Shown here in pieces: positions 1 to 13,473 of a stretch of DNA of 64,000 bases; positions within the stretch are counted from its first letter, which is position 1; every line of letters begins with the position of its first letter. Source of the stretch: Rotaria sp. Silwood1 (taxonomy: Eukaryota; Rotifera; Eurotatoria; Philodinida; Philodinidae); the NCBI GenBank assembly GCA_905250075.1, contig CAJNOP010000280.1:62001-126000 (forward strand). Direction: 5' to 3'. Below the pieces are notes generated by a model. The model had not been told where the DNA came from. It made no database searches and saw only the letters and a program-made list of their open reading frames with translations. Both the position numbers and the translations under genes were made by a program.

Positions 1-3000
1 GTGATAATTGTTTTGAACGTAAAACAAGTGGATGTTGTTTTAAATAATCATAAAAAATAAATATTGTTTGTTGTTGTTCAAATATATCATTATGAAGTAA
101 TGTATTTAATGAATGTTCATAATCTTTTAATAACCAATAAGACATACTACGATAAAATGGATCATTATGTGGTTTAGTTAAAATTTCTTTATTAAGAATA
201 TTATTAACTAAATTTTGTTCATCATTTTCATATAGACGAGCAACTAATAAAGCTAATTGTATATCATTTAAATTATTTATAATAACTTCAATAGCATCAC
301 GAATTTTTCCAGCAAGAAGAAAAAATGCTGCTGCATGTTCAAAACGTTGTTTACCAAGTAATGCAAATGCATTTTTTTGTGCTGCTTTTAACCAACGTTC
401 TTGTGTAAAATCATTTTTAAAAAAATCTTGCATTTTAGCATCTTGAACATGTCTTTAAAATAGATAAGAAAAAATAAAATTAAAATTATTGATTATTATT
501 ATTATTATCTACTCACTTATATAAATTGTAGACTAAATTTTTTCTTTTAAGTGCAAGAAAATATAAAGCACTATCAAGTGGATTATTATTTAATTCAAAT
601 GCTGCTTTACCAAGCTAAAATAAATAAAAATTAATCGTTGGAATATCAAAACGTTTTCAAATAGTTTAATTATCATTATTTTCTATCTTTATATATAAAT
701 GAAATAAACATAATTATGAATAGATAATATAGAAATGATCAAATATGTAGAAAAACTAAAAGAAAATTTACTATTGAGAATAGATTAATAAAAAAAAATT
801 CGATAAATAAATGTACGAAGATTGAATCTTATACATTATAGATACTCATATTTTAATGTTATTTATGATTATTGAACAAAAAATTTGTATACTTAGAAGT
901 TTCTTTTTTGTTTTTTTTTAGTTTTAATCACCTTTTCAAAAAGTTTTATAATAATACTTTTATTTCGAATCCACCATCCAACACCAAATAATTGTAATTC
1001 ACTCCATATTGGTTTATTTTTTATCATACATGGAAGCATACCAAGTAAATCTTCTTGTGAATCGGAATGAAATGCCCAAGCATATGATGCACTTGTTATA
1101 ATATGTTTTAATGGTGAATTTCCTTGTATATTTGGTAATGAAACCATTCGTGATAAATAAATATAACGTTGAACATCAATTAAAAATCTAAGACCACAAT
1201 CATCCATTGTATCTAAAATAAAAAATTAAAATAAAAACAAAAAAAAAACGAAATTCTTTTACTTGTTGGTTTTTCGCCTGAATATGTTTGATTTGATAAT
1301 GAATCATTACTTGCATTAGCTAATGTATCAGCTAATGCAAGTAAATACATTTGTTCAAGACTTGTTAAATTTGATAAACGAACACGTTGAAAATAATCAA
1401 CAAGTAAATCAACCATTCGAGAATCGAATGCTGGTGACCAATTTCGATTTGATAATAATTCTTTTCGAAATTTATTTAATTCAACTAAATATAAATGAAA
1501 ATATTATTGATATATGAATTAAAATACAACCTTACAAGAGAAAATAAAATAAAAATGCTAATTATTAACTAACAAAAGAAACTTCTTCATCTGTTTTCAA
1601 TAATTATACTACATAATGTTCGAGCAAAAATGGTCAAAAAAGAATTTCGGTTTTTCTTATTATTTGACTAAGTTATGGAGTTTCTTTTCTAGAGGATTCG
1701 ATTTTTGAAAATTTTCATTGAAAATTTTGTGCATATAAAGAACTTAACTAAAATAGATTTGTGAGAAAATTTTCAAAATTTTGAATAAAATCTTTTCGAA
1801 ATAAACCTGAAAAAGGATCAAGATTTTGTTCAAAACTTATGAGTTTTTTTTAATGGAGTCTCGTCTAGTTGAGTTCTCTTTATGGGTAAAGTTTTAGATC
1901 GAATTTTGCAAAAAAAAAAACGAGTTTTCCAAAAACTTGAAGTTTCTAGAAAAAAATTCCACATGTTTAGTTACATATCAATAGAAATTCAGATCTATTT
2001 AGAGATTTTATTAGAAGACTGTGGAGTATAATCATTGAAATCGAAAGGAAATATCTGAAAAAATTACCTCGTAAGTCAAAAAAAAAAACAACTGTTAGCA
2101 CAATCTCTGGAAAATTCAAATTTTCTGTTGCTAATCACAAAGAAATTGTTTTATTCTATTTATTTTAGGACACATTTCTTCATCATCGTTTTATTTAATT
2201 CTCCCAAAAATGCAATAACGAAGTCATTTATACATTGTAACGAGACATCAATACTTCTTTTAGATCGTATTTCACAAAAGAGTATTTTAGCAATTTTTTT
2301 TTAGATTGAAATAGTTTTCTTTAGATCAGGACCAAACAAATGTACTGAGAATCATAATAATCCGGACTGAAACTACAAAACAAAAAACGTAAACTTGATT
2401 CGACACATTCTTTGATTAAGAACTATAATAATTTCTCATAGAAATTTTATTTTAAAATAACTAACCTTGTTTTTTTCTTTCAGCATCATGTATATGATCT
2501 TCATCAAATTTAAATTCAATCTCTCTATTTATATCCATAGGTGATCCTGTTGTAAATAAATCTTCATATTTATCTCTACCATTAATATCATCATCTTGAA
2601 GATTATTATCTTTTGTATTAACATGATCATTATTAGTAATATTTTCATGATCAGCATCAAATAAAGCAAATAATGGTAATAATGGTACAGAATCAATTTC
2701 AACATATTTAACATGATCAACTTCAGCTATTGATGGTTCAGCAGTATCACTATTAGCTATTGAAAATGTTCGACTACGCATTAATTTCATTTCAACTTTT
2801 CCTTCAACACTATGAACTGTACTAACAATACAACGTGTTAAATGTGCAAGTATAGCTTTAACACGACGATATTTTCCAAAACGTACTAATTCTAATAATA
2901 ATGTTGGATGATATTGTGGTAAAACAGGTGCAGCATTTCTAGCTGCATGAAATAAACTAAGTTCATCAATTGAATCTAATGTTAACCATGATGATGGATG

Positions 3001-6000
3001 ATCTAAACTATTATTATTTATATTAAAATCACTATTTGTTGCAAGTTTTTTAAGATTATTCGATGTATTTATACGACGTTTTGTTTTAATTAATGGTTCA
3101 GATTTAACTGAATGTCCTTGTCGTTTTAATGATGTCCATTGTGAATAAACTTGTAATTCACTATTAATACCAATTAATAAAAGACCACCACGTACCCATT
3201 TTAAACTTAAATTAGAACATAAAAAAATATTTTTATTTACAGATGTTAATTCAATAGTACGTAATTTTGTCCATTGTGATAATTGTGTATAAGAATAAAT
3301 AAAAACATAATGTACATCAATTGATGTTGCTAATAAATGTGCACCATTTTCAATTGATGCCCAATCAAAATGTACAGATAATGTATTTGTTTGTTTTTCA
3401 ATTTCATTTATTGGTATTATTGTTTCACAATTAAATGATGTACCACCTGTTGATTCACATTCATATATTCCAATTTGAATTTTTTTATCATAATAAGCAA
3501 CAGCTAAACGACCACAATATGCATTACTTATTGCTAATGGTTGTCCAGAAATTTTTAAACGAGAATTTATTTGATTATCAAGTGTTATTCCACACCATTC
3601 TGACCATTCATATGTATTTAATGATTGATGTTTACATGTCCAAAAACGTATTATACCATCGGTATGTGCAGTTGATAAAAGATATGGAGATGATGATGAT
3701 GAATCAGAATAACAAAGTGTACTTGAACTTAAATGACCAAATGCAACATCAACTGATTGAAGTTCAGCATTGGAATCTAATGGAAGAATATACGTACTAA
3801 CCTTAAAAAATAAATAAATGATTTATTTATTTATTTATTTTTTCGTATTAAATATTTTGTAAGATTTTCTTTTTTTCTTTACCTTAGAACTTTGAACTTG
3901 TACTATCCATTCATTATCATTAGTAAAATTATTTATACTTATTGATTCATTATCATCATCAGGATAAGTTATAATTATTTTCCACATGTGTATATAACTT
4001 TGACTATTATCATTATTATTTGATTTTTCAACAAGTACAAGATAATAAATTTTACTTGTTGTTGTTTGTTCACTATGATCATCAATTGCATTTGCAGGAA
4101 ATATATGTATTAATTCAGCATGTGTCCAAATCTAGAATTTTAATATTTTAAAAATCCCCCTATCCCAAAAAAAATAATAACATACACATTTTGAATCTGA
4201 TATTTCTGCAAGACTTAAAACACAACTTGGTCGAGCTGTTGATTGATTACTAACAACATTTAATCGTGGTGCATTTAAATCTGTTGATGGTGATGAACGA
4301 ATAGAATTTGATTCGAAATTACCAAGAACTTGATAAGACTAAACAAAAATAAAACAAAAAAATTATTTTTTTGAGTACAATGCAAAAATTTCTTCAATCT
4401 TTCAAATTCAAAATTTTATTTGATGTACTTAATAGAAACGATCGACATGTGTTAGTCTATAAAATTATCATTCCTTTTATAATTACATTTTTTTTAGTAT
4501 TTCATTCAACATTTCCAGAAGTATAATCTATGACTCTATTTAAATTAAAACATTCCGCTCAATAGACATCGATGTGTTATTTTGCTTGTATTTAAAACAA
4601 GGATCTTTATGATTTGACAAAACATCCTAGATTCTTAATTTGTTGTAAACATTATATTCCAGAAGACTAAATAATATTTATATGAATATCAAAATTCAGA
4701 AAACTTTAAATTTCTTTTATTTTTCATTGAGAGAATTTTTCTCACATTCAGTTTAATTAATATTAGATGTCAAAATAAAAACAAAACAAATAAATCATAC
4801 CTTTGAAGTTGCAATTTGACTTGTTAATAAAGCTTTTGCATTACATACAACTTGATATACACGTAAATATTTACCATCTGATGCACAAAATAGTAGACTT
4901 GGTGATTCACGTAATAAATTAATATTCATACTATATTATGTAAAAAATAAAATCAAAAATAAATATTTCAATAAAAATAATTCTTACCAAGGCATAACTA
5001 ATGGAAACCAAGCAATTAATTTAAATGCACCATTATTAATTGATTCTATTCGAGCTAATTCAGTTATTCCACCTGTCATTGTTAATGGTCCAATTGGTTC
5101 TGTACTCCAAAGTATTAATGAATTATCATAACGTTGTTTTTTACCATAATTTAATTCATTATTTTCATCATAATATGAACTTGTTAAAACAAGTGATACA
5201 GTTGGATGACATACAATATGTCTGATAGGAAAATGATGACCACACATACGTGCTGTATGTGTAACACATGTTAATGATTGAAATTTTTGTTCTTCATGAA
5301 ATGTTAATGACCATAAATTTAATGTACCATTTGTATGTTTAGTTATCATATTAATAATAGGTAAATGTTGTATTTCTTTTGTTTGATTTAATGATAAATA
5401 TTGATCAAATAAAAAATGATTACAATAAATAATTAAATGTGGTTGTAAAGATAAAGCATCACCTAATGGAAATATATCAGGTATACGAGCTGAAAAACTA
5501 ACTTGAACTTGTCGATGAAGCATTTGATATTTCATTAATGATGATGATGGTGATGTTAATGACGAAGAAGAACATGATGAAGAAGATAATTTTGTTAATG
5601 GTTGATCAAGCCAATCAATAACCCATAAAAGTAGACTACCATCAATTGGATGTATACTAAATACAACATCCGAACTATTTTTCCATTCATCAATAAGTTT
5701 TTTTAAATAATTTCGTATTTGTAAAACATATTTTGAATCATCTACTTGAGAATTTCGAGTTTTATTTATAGTTGTTAAGTCTATTTGTGTATCATTACTA
5801 TTAGTATCATCAGTATCAATATTTATTGAAGATATTGTTGGTCGTTTAAGTTTTCGTTGAATATCAAGAAGAAATTGTTCAATAGAAAATAAATTATATA
5901 AATCTTTATTATTTAACCATTGAACAATAAACATATAATCTTTATGTGTTGGTATATTTGGTGCAAGTAATGAATCTGTACTTGGATTTATTGTTGTTGC

Positions 6001-9000
6001 TAAATGAAAACGAAGACGTCTATGTGTTGATGATAATAATGTAGACGATTGAGAATTATTTTGTACAAGTGAAGATGTTGATGATGATGGTGATGATGAA
6101 AGTGTTGTTATTACTTGACCATTTGCATTATTTATATCTTCATCATTTGTCAATGCTGTATTGGAAGAAATAAGTGATGCAGGAGTATGTGGATCTTGAT
6201 GATCAACATAGGATGCTGGTGATGATACATCTGGACGATTGCTTATTGGAATAAAATAATTGTATCTATGAAAAGAAAAATTAAATGATTTAAAAAAAAT
6301 TTCATTCAAATGAAATATTTTGTCAGTATATTAAATAATTATTAAACTTGTAAATTGAATAAATAATCAATCAATTATTTACATAGTCCGTTAGTGATAC
6401 ATCAGGTTTATTAATAAATTTAAATATCATTTAATTGCATCACAAGATAAATATAGAAATTAAAATGTGTTTTAGTATGATTCACTTTTTTATCTTTGTT
6501 TTCTCGTGCTTTGTAGTTAGAGTCGGTCAGACTGATTTCAGACCCGGGCCAAAGATTTTGGACCTAATGGGCTCTCATCGCCTAAGAAATACGTATCATG
6601 TGCTAATCACCGAAGACAAAAAAAAGATCGGACAAAGGTATCTTGTATTTTTGGGATGATCATTCAATTCAGATTAGCAAGTTTCATTGAGAGTATCAGA
6701 AAAATTTTCAAGAAACCGAGTCCGGATCCGAAGAATCTGAACCCGACAGGCTTTACATGTATTACAGATGTTACATGCGGTATATATGTACCTACTCGTT
6801 TTTTCTATTCTTTTTTTTGACTTCAGGTTGCCGTCGACGACTAAAAACAAATGGATGTAGTACAAGTTGCTCATAATGAAAGTGATATATGAGATCGTCG
6901 AAGAAAATTATGATATGAAGATGAAAGACTTGGCCAAAAAAAACGAAATGAAAATATTAGGTTAGCGAGGTTATATTTGATAATTTTGATAGAGCAGAAG
7001 CATTAATTAGAAATGAATAGTGAAAACATTATACGAACGATAAAGAATATGGAAGAATAATCTATTACAGATATAGTAAAGCCAAGCGTCGTAGACCTTA
7101 ATGTGAAGTAAGTATTTATGTGCTATATAAAGCAGATAGTGAAAAAAAGTTATTGATTATAAAACTGCAGCTGAGCACGATAATTATAAGAGTGTATTGG
7201 TGTGAATAAAATGAAAACGTATTCGAATCAATTCTCTATTTAATGCGAATAAAAAGAACTCCGTTGATAAAATTTTGACCACGAAAATCATAAGTTGAAA
7301 TTAAAAATGCTTAACTTTAATACAAAAAATTGATATTCATATTCGAATCTCAATAAAATAATAAGAATTTCAAAGAAATTCATCAAAGTTTCGTTTTCTT
7401 TTGCTTTCCTAAACTTTTCTTTTTTGCACTAGTTTTTAATGATATGATTTTTTTGTCAAATTGAACATATTCATTACCGTAATTTATATAATTTTTGTAC
7501 ACTTTTATCTAAACATTCAGTTTGTCTTTTTCGTTGAGTTCTTATCGTTGTTGGATCATTGATATATATTGCTGATTCATCTTGTTGCATAGTTTCACAC
7601 CATATACGACAAATGTTATCTTTACAACATGTTAATAAACAATTAACAACTGTGCCCCTATTAAAATAAACATAAACGAAATTCATTATTTTTTTTTATG
7701 GTTTTTTTTTTTTCTTTAATTTTATTTACTCTGCAAAAAATTGACTTGTTTGCCTCCACGATATATAAGTAACTGCTCGTGGATGAGGTAAATAAGTTGA
7801 TGTAAATGAAATAATTGCACTATTATTTAGAGTTCGATACCAAATTTTAACTAAACGATCATTCTAAAATAAGAAATTAATTTTTTTTTAATAAATCTTC
7901 AATGTTTGATTTACTTGGGATGCTGTAGCAAAAAGAGATCCATCATTTGAATAGGTTACATGTTTTATTGGTGATGCTGATCTTTAAAAATAAATTAATT
8001 AAAGAAAAAACATAAAAGCCTATTTATAAATATTGAAATTTTGTTTTTGTTACTTATAACTCCAAACATTTTTCCAGTTTTTTGAAGCAATATTTGATGC
8101 TAATTTTCCTGATATATCACTTCCACCTATATCAAAATCAACTTTATTTGATCGAGGTTCATTATCATCATATTGATTAAACCAAACTTGTAAACCTGAC
8201 TCACAAACAACAATTAATTGATCACCTAAAATAAATAAATTCAAATATGATAAATATTATCCTAAAGAAAAAAAAGAAATATTTAAATTCTAATTGTAAT
8301 AGTTGTTTTGCTCAAGGCCGAAACAAAAATTATCGAAAACAAAGATCGTCAGATTTCTTTTGATAATCTATAACAATGATATTTCTTTTCGTTTGGTTTT
8401 TAAATGTATACTGTTGAAAGAGAGAATATGCTGAAGATTAAGAAAAAAATTTGTAGGAAGCTCATAAGTAAAATTGAAACATTTCTGTATTAAACTTCTT
8501 ATAAATAATGTTTGTTTTTTTATTATCACACACCTTTCGGATGCCATGCAACAGCTGTTATTTTCTCATTGGAACATGTTATTGTATGTTTTAATGACCA
8601 TCGATAATTGACTTGCTAGAAAAACAAAACTCAACAAGGTTTTAAAAAAAAAATAGAAATAGAAAATTAAAATTCTAACATGATGCCATGATCGTTCAGA
8701 AGTAAATGTTGGTTCATAAATGCAAACTTGATTTCCAAAACCAGCTACAATCTAATCATTCAATGAAATTCAATATACAAAAGATAACAACAATAAATTC
8801 AAAACGAACTTTGCCCGATTCATATGTACAATCAATACATGTTAATAAACATTGATTATATTCATTTCCTGATAAAAGAACTTGAACACGTTGAAAATCA
8901 CCCGATAAAATCACAATATTATAACCAGCTGTATAAGCCTTGAAATAAAAACAAAAACAGAAAATCAAATAATTCATTGCATAATGAATTATTCATTAAA

Positions 9001-9096
9001 ACTACATACCACAAAATGTATACTCTCAATACTACCTGCGGCAAAACTATAATCACTAGGATTGGCCGCTCCAGTTAAAATCTGATGTCGATGCAT
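1..9096 (-). CDS. DMXL2: DmX-like protein / Rabconnectin-3 alpha, 5' part
   Basis: This is the N-terminal 1,707 or so codons of a DmX-like WD40 protein. The family assembles with Rabconnectin-3 beta to regulate V-ATPase on endosomes and vesicles. Exons on the minus strand are 9096-9010, 8938-8810, 8751-8680, 8615-8534, 8225-8054, 7981-7915, 7863-7730, 7657-7478, 6265-4988, 4930-4801, 4338-4186, 4131-3883, 3801-2466, 1484-1263, 1212-932, 614-517 and 452-1 (continuing off the window). All junctions are GT-AG with consistent phase. The start MHRHQILTGAANP closely matches the vertebrate DMXL N-terminus. Later landmarks are the WD40 segments (HPRAV, LLTCCKDNICRIW), FSIHPIDGSLLLWVIDWLD, and the Rav1-type C-terminal region (DDCGLRF, AWAFHSD, GVGWWIRN, KQRFEHAAAFFLLAG). 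An out-of-frame ATG lies 5 nt upstream of the chosen start. The missing 3' part should be roughly 40% of the protein, judged by vertebrate length. The identification is firm. Confidence 0.96.
1485..2465. other. long DMXL intron, no gene seen
   Basis: This 981 bp intron separates the exon ending GERKKQG from the one beginning VELNKF. It is AT-rich with several short A/T runs. I see no ORF with coding character and no inverted repeat. Confidence 0.7.
6266..7477. other. long DMXL intron, possible decayed transposon remnant
   Basis: This 1.2 kb intron has GC-richer patches near 6525-6565 (CAGACCCGGGCC) and 6717-6760 (ACCGAGTCCGGATCC, GAACCCGACAGG) set in AT-rich sequence. The patches resemble the GGGT/ACCC-rich ends of hAT-like MITEs, but no clean terminal repeat or target duplication is visible. 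The short ORFs inside it have no recognisable product. Phase is conserved across the intron, so no missing exon is required. Confidence 0.3.
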
Positions 9097-9101
9097 ATCA
9101 T

Positions 9102-9116
9102 CTAAAGTTAAACAAA
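9102..9116 (-). promoter_or_regulatory. candidate trans-splice acceptor before DMXL
   Basis: On the minus strand a pyrimidine-rich stretch ending in CTTTAG lies 5 nt upstream of the DMXL ATG. No in-frame upstream exon is needed, because the ATG already matches the family start. Spliced-leader trans-splicing is established in bdelloid rotifers, so this AG is a plausible leader acceptor. It could also be a cis acceptor for a 5' UTR exon, but the upstream gene's stop codon lies only 189 bp away. Confidence 0.45.
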
Positions 9117-9193
9117 TCGAGTTTTGTTTTGTTTTTATGTTTATTTTTTTTAAAATCGGCACTTGTCTTTTGATTTTTCCTGCCGTTTAAAAT

Positions 9194-9199
9194 TTTATT
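9194..9199 (-). promoter_or_regulatory. AATAAA poly(A) signal of RPL3
   Basis: AATAAA on the minus strand lies about 87 nt after the RPL3 stop codon and about 100 nt before the DMXL ATG. It is the only canonical hexamer I see in the RPL3-DMXL spacer. Confidence 0.6.
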
Positions 9200-9285
9200 A
9201 TTCTTATGTATGTATGGGTTTGCAAAACAACAAAGTTAGCAACAAAGCAGGATAATTGAAAAAAAAAGAAACAATAACAACAAAT

Positions 9286-11293
9286 CTAAGCCGATTGAGT
9301 ACGTGCTGTCGTTGTTGTTGCTGTTGCTTGTTGTTGTTCTTCTTGAAGACGATGTTTTTTAAGTGGACCCATAAATATACGTTTTTCTTCATGTGTTTGA
9401 AATCGACCGTGTCCAAATTTCGATGATGTATCGATAAAACGTAATTCAATTTGTTCTCGATGTGAACGTTTAGGATTGAGAATAAGTGATTTACGTAATG
9501 TAATCGGTCGTTTCTTTGGACCAATACAACAACCTTTAATCATGATGAAATCTTGTCGTACTTCACCATAGTGTGGAAAACCACCCTAAATAGAAAAAAA
9601 TGAACGCAATATTAATTAACACATTATCAAATATTTATTTAGTTTTTTTTCTCTCAGCGAAAAAAAAAAAGAAATATACAATTACACTTGAAACTGAGAA
9701 CATAATAATTATCGATATAGATTGGGGCAAAACTCAATTAACCGTAAAACAAAAAATTAAATAACTTCGTAAAAAAAAATTGACTGATGATAAATGAATG
9801 TTCATATTGATAGAAAACAAAAGTTGATAAGAACCCTTTTGAAATATTACTATTGACTTCAACAAAAAAAAATCTCTATGTTCTCATAGGTAGTAAAAGA
9901 AAAACAATGCCAGTGTGGATGAGTACCTCCGATAGAGAATGATGAATAAAGAACATATTGAATGATGCTAGAAGAGAGGAAATTAAATAAGCATATGGAG
10001 AACCCTACTGCGACTATAATCGAATAGCATCGGAAAGGAAAGGGGCGGCTTATCATCTTCATCTAATAATCAGTATTTTATTCAACGTGAGACTTGACGA
10101 AGACGGCGTCATGCGAATGTTCATGCTTATTGTACCATAAACTATATGTCTATGCTTCGAAAAACAGATGTGCGCCCTCTCAGAGTTTTAAATTGTCCCT
10201 TCAGAAAAGAAAATCTGGATAAAATACATCCGGCCATATCGAAAATAAAAGTCATAGTCAACTTACCATAGGATTAATTGTTTTTTCTGTTGGATCATGT
10301 TCAGTTGAACCAGTATTTTTAACTGTTTTACCATCTTTAACTTGTATAGCTTCACCCATACGGTAGATTTTCTTATTAATTTCTGTACGATGATGATAAC
10401 CTTTTTGACCAGCACGAGCAACTGATCGTGATACATGTGCTGGATGCCATGCACCAATACAAGCTACTTTTCTTAAACCTTTATGTGTTTTACGTGGTAA
10501 TTTTCTTGTATGCCAACGTGATGTAACACCTTTAAAACCACGACCTTTTGTTACAGATATTGTATCAATCATTTCATCTTTTGAAAAAACTTGATTAACA
10601 GGTACTTGTTTTTCTAAATGTTCACGAGCAAAATCAACTTTTTGTTGAACAGTACCACCATTTAATTGTATTTCCATAATATGTGCTTTTTTTTGTCGTT
10701 TACGTAATAATTTAACTTGTGTATGTGCTAATACACGTATAACCTTACAATATTTAGCCATTTGTTTAAAATCCTGTTCAATTGCTTTTTTACCCGATGC
10801 ATCATCCCATTTTTTCGAATATTTTGTAAATGCTTTTCGTTTTGATGCATACCAATTTTTATAAAAACGTCGACGACATTCTTCATTTAAATGTTGAGCA
10901 TAAATTGTTTTATATGCACGAAGACCACGAGGTGTTACAATATATCCAACAACACCAACAACAACCATAGGTGGTGTTTCAATTATTGTTACAGCTTCAA
11001 CAGTTTCTTTTTTATTTAATTCTATTCAAAGAAACAAAAAAAAAAAAACTTTTTGTGTTAATATAGACAAAAATATAATTGAAAAAAAAAAGCTTACTTG
11101 AAGCAGGTCGATCTACTTCACGAACAATATGAGTCATGCCTGCTTTGTAACCAAGAAAAGCAGTAAGATGAACGGGTTTTTTTGGATCATCTTTTGGAAA
11201 TGATTTTACTTTGCCACGATGACGACGAGCACGTTTCTTAGGCAAAAAGCCAAGATTTCCATGACGTGGATGTTCAAATTTTCGATGGCTCAT
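9286..11293 (-). CDS. RPL3: 60S ribosomal protein L3
   Basis: This is the universal large-subunit protein uL3, which reaches the peptidyl-transferase centre. It has three exons: 11293-11098, 11021-10267 and 9585-9286, totalling 1,251 bp or 416 aa (human 403). The start [20 protein letters not shown] and the core motifs [37 protein letters not shown] and [14 protein letters not shown] are near-identical to animal L3. The third exon carries [15 protein letters not shown] and the conserved KKHRLQEE end. The protein then has a Gln/Thr/Ala-rich tail ([18 protein letters not shown]) longer than the vertebrate end. Intron phases are 1 and 0. It lies head-to-tail with DMXL and divergent from the ZC3H12-like gene. 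Confidence 0.98.
9586..10266. other. RPL3 intron 2, no confirmed RNA gene
   Basis: This 681 bp intron is longer than its neighbours. RPL3 introns host C/D-box snoRNAs in vertebrates, so I looked for paired C and D boxes on the minus strand. Isolated GATGATA and CTGA words occur, but not in a convincing C...D arrangement with closing stems. Confidence 0.5.
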
Positions 11294-11332
11294 GATGAGA
11301 CTTGAAAATTGTATAGATAAATGATGTTCGAT

Positions 11333-11352
11333 CTAAAGAAAAAAAAAATAAA
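11333..11352 (-). promoter_or_regulatory. pyrimidine-AG acceptor in the RPL3 5' UTR
   Basis: On the minus strand a long T-rich tract ends in CTTTAG, 39 nt before the RPL3 ATG. It is either a cis acceptor or a spliced-leader acceptor for a leader exon. It resembles the sites before DMXL and CFAP44. Confidence 0.4.
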
Positions 11353-12710
11353 AATAATCTTTTATTACTTTTTGTTATTCTCTAGGGTTAAATTAATGAT
11401 AAGATGAAAAATGAAATGAATTCTTTCCTCCGAAATGAATCCAAACAAACAAGATCAATAAATAGGTTTTTGATGGATTTTGGTGGAAAAAAGTTTTTTA
11501 TAATGAATCCACTTTATTGACGTTGACTCTTTAGAAATATTTATTTTATATTTATTAAAATAATTTTTATTAAAATTATTCATAATTTTATATTTGGTTT
11601 GTTTAAAAAAAAATGGGAAGTTAATTAATAGATGTCGTTAAATAAAAGACTCATTTTTTTTATTTCATTGCTACAAAATATACTAATTTCATACTTAAAG
11701 TACTTTTTTTTTCAACCGTTTTTTACAATCAATAATCAATAACAAATAAAAATAAAACGAAAGATGTTCATTTAGAATTCTAAATTATTTTTATTGTAAA
11801 ATAAAAATCAAATATTCTAAATATAAAATTTTTATTTAAGTAATCCATTGAAGTTTTGATAAATTTATTCACAACGCTCGGCGTCTTTATACTTCTATAT
11901 AATTGATTTGTTAACTTTTCTATTTTCTACTATTTCATTAAATGATTGATTATATTCTAATAATGAAGATGAACGAATGGCATTCATTTCTCTCATTAAA
12001 AATATATTTTCTTAAAATAGAAAAGTAATTGTAAAAGGATTTCACAGGCGGAGGGTATTCATTTCAAAAAAAAAAGAAAAAAAAAAAACAAGTTATTTTA
12101 TTTGTCATATACAGAAAATCTAGTTGATCTCATGGAAAATAAGAAATTTTTCTTTTTTTCTTCATCATGAGAAAGACATTCATTACGAACGAAATAGAAA
12201 AATGATAACCAATTAATGAATCCGGACACGAACGTACTCTGTCTCTGATAGTCATAAATGGGAAATTCTAAATAGAATTTGTTTTCTTTATTAGAATTAA
12301 ACCTAATATGAAAGTTAAAATAAATCAATTGAACATATTCGAAGAGTCCTCTGTCGAACGATTATGAATGGGGGTGGTATGCATTGTCGTTTCTTTATAA
12401 TTTGTGGACGACAAACAAGTATACTTACATATATGCTTATTCGCACAACACAGCATTTGTCCTGTTGTTGTTTCAATAGTCGCTATCGATGCGAATGTAA
12501 TTACAGATATAATTTTATCTGTTTAAAATAAAACTAAAAGAATCTTAATTATTTCAGTTTTGTTTTCTTTTTCTTTTTTGTTTTATTACAAAAAATTTTG
12601 AATTTATTTTCGTAAAAATTCACTTGATTTTTATAATTATTTAAGATCTTTTTTTTTTTTCATTGTCTAATACATTCAAATTTTATAAAATATTAAAAAT
12701 AGTATTTCAG

Positions 12711-12734
12711 TATTATTATTATTATTATTATTAT
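12711..12734. repeat. (ATT)n microsatellite
   Basis: Eight uninterrupted ATT-type triplets in the RPL3 / ZC3H12-like intergenic region. Confidence 0.85.
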
Positions 12735-12830
12735 CTCTTTTTTATATAAATATTGTAAAAATCTTCCAAAAAAGACCATCACTAGCCCTTCTTATTACTT
12801 CTTTTCTTTTTTCATCAATCCTAATTTTTT

Positions 12831-12859
12831 CTCTCTCCCTCTCTCTGTCTCTGTGTCTG

Positions 12860-12897
<38 letters not shown>
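12831..12897. repeat. (CT)n microsatellite
   Basis: About 67 bp of CT/TC dinucleotides. The left half is interrupted (CCCT, GTCT, TGTG); the right part is a pure run of more than 25 bp. It lies about 580 bp upstream of the ZC3H12-like start. Confidence 0.9.
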
Positions 12898-12900
<3 letters not shown>

Positions 12901-13473
12901 TTCGCCCCTTCGTTTATGCGCCCCGTACCTCGTGTATGCTGTGTATGTGCGTCGTTGACGACAACCACAGCAGATCGAATCATATGGAAGATCATATGTG
13001 GGTAAGAGAGAGAGAAAAAAAAAATGGAAAAAGGAACGACAAAACAGCTGATTACCCTTTGTAAAGCGCTAGCGAAAAGGGGCATCCATAATGGGTAACT
13101 GGTGTACATACATATATATGCCCGCATACTTCGTCCGCTCGACATGTTCAATCAAATCAGCTCATCAGTAAGAGGCAGTCAATAGTATTTTTCTCTCTTT
13201 CCGTTAGGGCCCGCATGAAAGACTACATACAATTATACTATACATAATTACCTTTGTATGTTTACCTGTAGTTTCTCTTTCTATTATAGATGTTTTCAAT
13301 GACATTTTCCTAGTCTTTTTAGTTTTTAAATTGACATCAACTTCCATCATCGAAATTGGTTCTTTGTTTTGTGTTAATTTTTTGCTTTTTATTTTTCAAT
13401 CAATTGTGCTCTTTGTTTTTTTTATTGTTTGTTTGTTGTTTATTTGTATTAAAAAAAAAATAATAATAAATCA

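Larger units (their letters stand above)
11294..13473. other. divergent intergenic region RPL3 / ZC3H12-like
   Basis: This 2.2 kb region between divergently transcribed genes should hold both promoters. It is AT-rich with long A and T runs, and it contains two simple repeats (listed separately). An ORF overlapping the CT tract is low-complexity and is not accepted. No clear TATA element or other named site could be assigned. Confidence 0.6.

Noticed and set aside
3435-3800. 121-aa plus-strand ORF
   Set aside because: Antisense to a confirmed DMXL exon; His/Met/Gln-rich shadow of the coding strand.
9586-10266. Possible C/D snoRNA in RPL3 intron 2
   Set aside because: Isolated C-box-like and D-box-like words exist but not in the right order and spacing with a closing stem.
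12795-13151. 118-aa minus-strand ORF over the CT repeat
   Set aside because: Half of it is an Arg-Glu run translated from the microsatellite; no conserved part.
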